Shown here piece by piece: positions 4,982-5,827 of a DNA stretch of 5,827 nt. The notes under the pieces were generated by a model. The model made no database searches. It had not been told where the DNA came from and saw only the letters and a list, made by a program, of their open reading frames with translations. This stretch comes from Candidatus Woesearchaeota archaeon (GTDB lineage Archaea > Nanobdellota > Nanobdellia > SCGC-AAA011-G17 > GW2011-AR20): assembly GCA_018302915.1 (NCBI GenBank), contig JAGVZB010000030.1:1-5827 (forward strand). The letters are read 5' to 3'. Numbering within the stretch: the first letter of the stretch is position 1; each line of letters begins with the position of its first letter. Position numbers and translations under genes: made by a program.

Positions 4982-5827
4982 ATGAAAAACAGGGAAGTGA
5001 TTGTATTTTTTGTCATGGTTTTATTTTTAACAACTCCCATTGTTTATGCTGATACTTTTTTGAGCGGTTATTCTGTTCTTGATAGCGTTAAGAGTTTTTT
5101 TGGCAGTGCCGTCAATTTCTTCAAGGAAATATTTAGCAAGGAAAAAGTTGGAGGGGATATTCTTAAAACTTCGCCTTCAGACGAGGGAGCAACAGAAGTT
5201 CCAGTTCCAGAAGAAGGGGGTTTTGAAGATTTTGAAACATCACCCGCAGATGAAGGAGCAACAGAAGTTCCAGAAGAAGAGCCTGATATTATAATTCCTA
5301 CTCCTAATGAACCAGACACTCCTGATGTTGTACAACCTCCATTAGAATATTGTGGAGACGGAACAATAAATGGAGATGAAGAATGTGAGGGAAATAATTT
5401 TGGAGAAAAATCAAGAAATTGTGTTGATTATTTCGAAGGGTTTGTAAGTGGAGAATTAAAATGTGAAAATTGTAGAATAAATACTAAAAATTGTATTCAA
5501 AGAGTGTGCTTTTCAGGTAGAAAAATATGCGAAGGGAATAACCAATATAAGGTATGTAATACCCAAGGAACAGGATATGATGCACCTATATCTTGTGAAC
5601 CTGGAAAAGAATGTATAAGTGGTCAATGTGTACAAAAAGTAGAAATTTGTGATGATAACCAAGACAATGATAATGATGGATTAACAGATAATTTAGACTT
5701 GGACTGTAATGGTCAACCAGGTTTAAAAATAAAAAGCATACAATCATCAAAGAAAGAAGTTTTTGCTCCTTCCAAAATATCAGTGGATTGTTATTATGAA
5801 ATAACTCCTTCAAGAACACCGCAGGAA
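4982..5827 (+). CDS. Secreted cysteine-rich surface protein, paralogue of the large protein, cut by window end
   Basis: Open for 282 codons from ATG 4982 to the last base; the stop lies outside. Residues 1-23 are a signal peptide with probable cleavage after VYA (A23). Residues 31-57 are an amphipathic stretch (SVLDSVKSFF, NFFKEIFSKEK) resembling residues 86-110 of the upstream protein. Residues 60-123 are an acidic Pro/Glu-rich linker with a tandem repeat. C124-C171 is a CGDG module (CGDGTINGDEEC, then C147, C161, C164, C171), related to residues 442-487 upstream. C176-C216 is the six-cysteine module (CEGNNQYKVC, CEPGKEC), closely like upstream residues 320-359. EICDDNQDNDNDGLTDNLDLDC (starting at residue 221) and the beta strands from residue 248 (ISVDCYYEI) correspond to upstream residues 625-671. 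The modules thus recur with the InlB repeats missing and in a different order. A C-terminal membrane anchor like that of its neighbour is possible but unseen. Surface adhesion is inferred. After base 5340 nearly all Lys are AAA and nearly all Cys are TGT. Confidence 0.82.
   Translation, partial: MKNREVIVFFVMVLFLTTPIVYADTFLSGYSVLDSVKSFFGSAVNFFKEIFSKEKVGGDILKTSPSDEGATEVPVPEEGGFEDFETSPADEGATEVPEEEPDIIIPTPNEPDTPDVVQPPLEYCGDGTINGDEECEGNNFGEKSRNCVDYFEGFVSGELKCENCRINTKNCIQRVCFSGRKICEGNNQYKVCNTQGTGYDAPISCEPGKECISGQCVQKVEICDDNQDNDNDGLTDNLDLDCNGQPGLKIKSIQSSKKEVFAPSKISVDCYYEITPSRTPQE
5168..5287 (+). repeat. Short tandem repeat coding an acidic Pro/Glu linker
   Basis: Codons 63-85 begin TSPSDEGATEVP and codons 86-102 begin TSPADEGATEVP. 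The DNA of the two units matches closely, mainly with third-base changes (ACT/ACA, GAC/GAT, GAG/GAA). The unit makes a flexible, negatively charged spacer between the amphipathic stretch and the first cysteine module, and its copy number could vary between strains. Confidence 0.75.

Noticed and set aside
1..5827. CRISPR arrays, tRNA or rRNA genes, insertion sequences
   Set aside because: I saw no regularly spaced short repeats, no tRNA-like T-loop (GGTTCRA), and no transposase or terminal inverted repeats. The repeats present are all in-frame coding repeats.

Overview
The window looks like archaeal DNA, most likely from a small-genome DPANN lineage such as Woesearchaeota or Pacearchaeota. The evidence is AT-rich sequence, TATA boxes (one a perfect TTTATATA) about 26 bases before start codons or predicted transcript starts, at least one start that looks leaderless, and surface-protein modules I recognise from that group. 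These are a short N-anchored stalk, CGDG/LGG cysteine modules, an NAH...C motif and a UBA-like helical tail behind a C-terminal membrane helix. The lineage is inferred from protein style; there is no marker gene.

Layout. Bases 1-144 are the last 47 codons of a small nucleotidyltransferase on the + strand. Bases 145-239 are a short convergent spacer. Bases 240-914 (- strand) encode a 224-residue putative lipoprotein with a DNRLRE-like beta domain. A 109-base divergent spacer (915-1023) carries back-to-back promoters. Rightward from there run three secreted or membrane-anchored genes: a 206-residue N-anchored protein (1024-1644), a 1099-residue mosaic surface protein (1646-4945) one base after it, and a gene cut by the window end (4982-5827, 282 codons seen) that is a rearranged paralogue of the 1099-residue protein.

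How they fit together. The two-gene operon and the downstream paralogue share a nearly identical promoter core (TATA box, AGAATTCT, then CTTAA/TTTAA). All three proteins are exported and cysteine-rich, and the two larger ones carry acidic Asp-rich, probably Ca2+-binding, segments. The simplest reading is a cell-surface adhesin or attachment locus, perhaps contacting a host cell or polymer; that role is inference.

The most unusual features are: (1) a sharp change in codon use inside the 1099-residue gene at about base 3350; (2) an in-frame 214-base duplication of an InlB-B-like domain, about 90% identical with the differences clustered in one segment; (3) the shared promoter cassette; and (4) module reassortment between neighbouring paralogues. 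Together they suggest a surface locus that evolves by swapping and duplicating extracellular cassettes while keeping its export and anchor parts.
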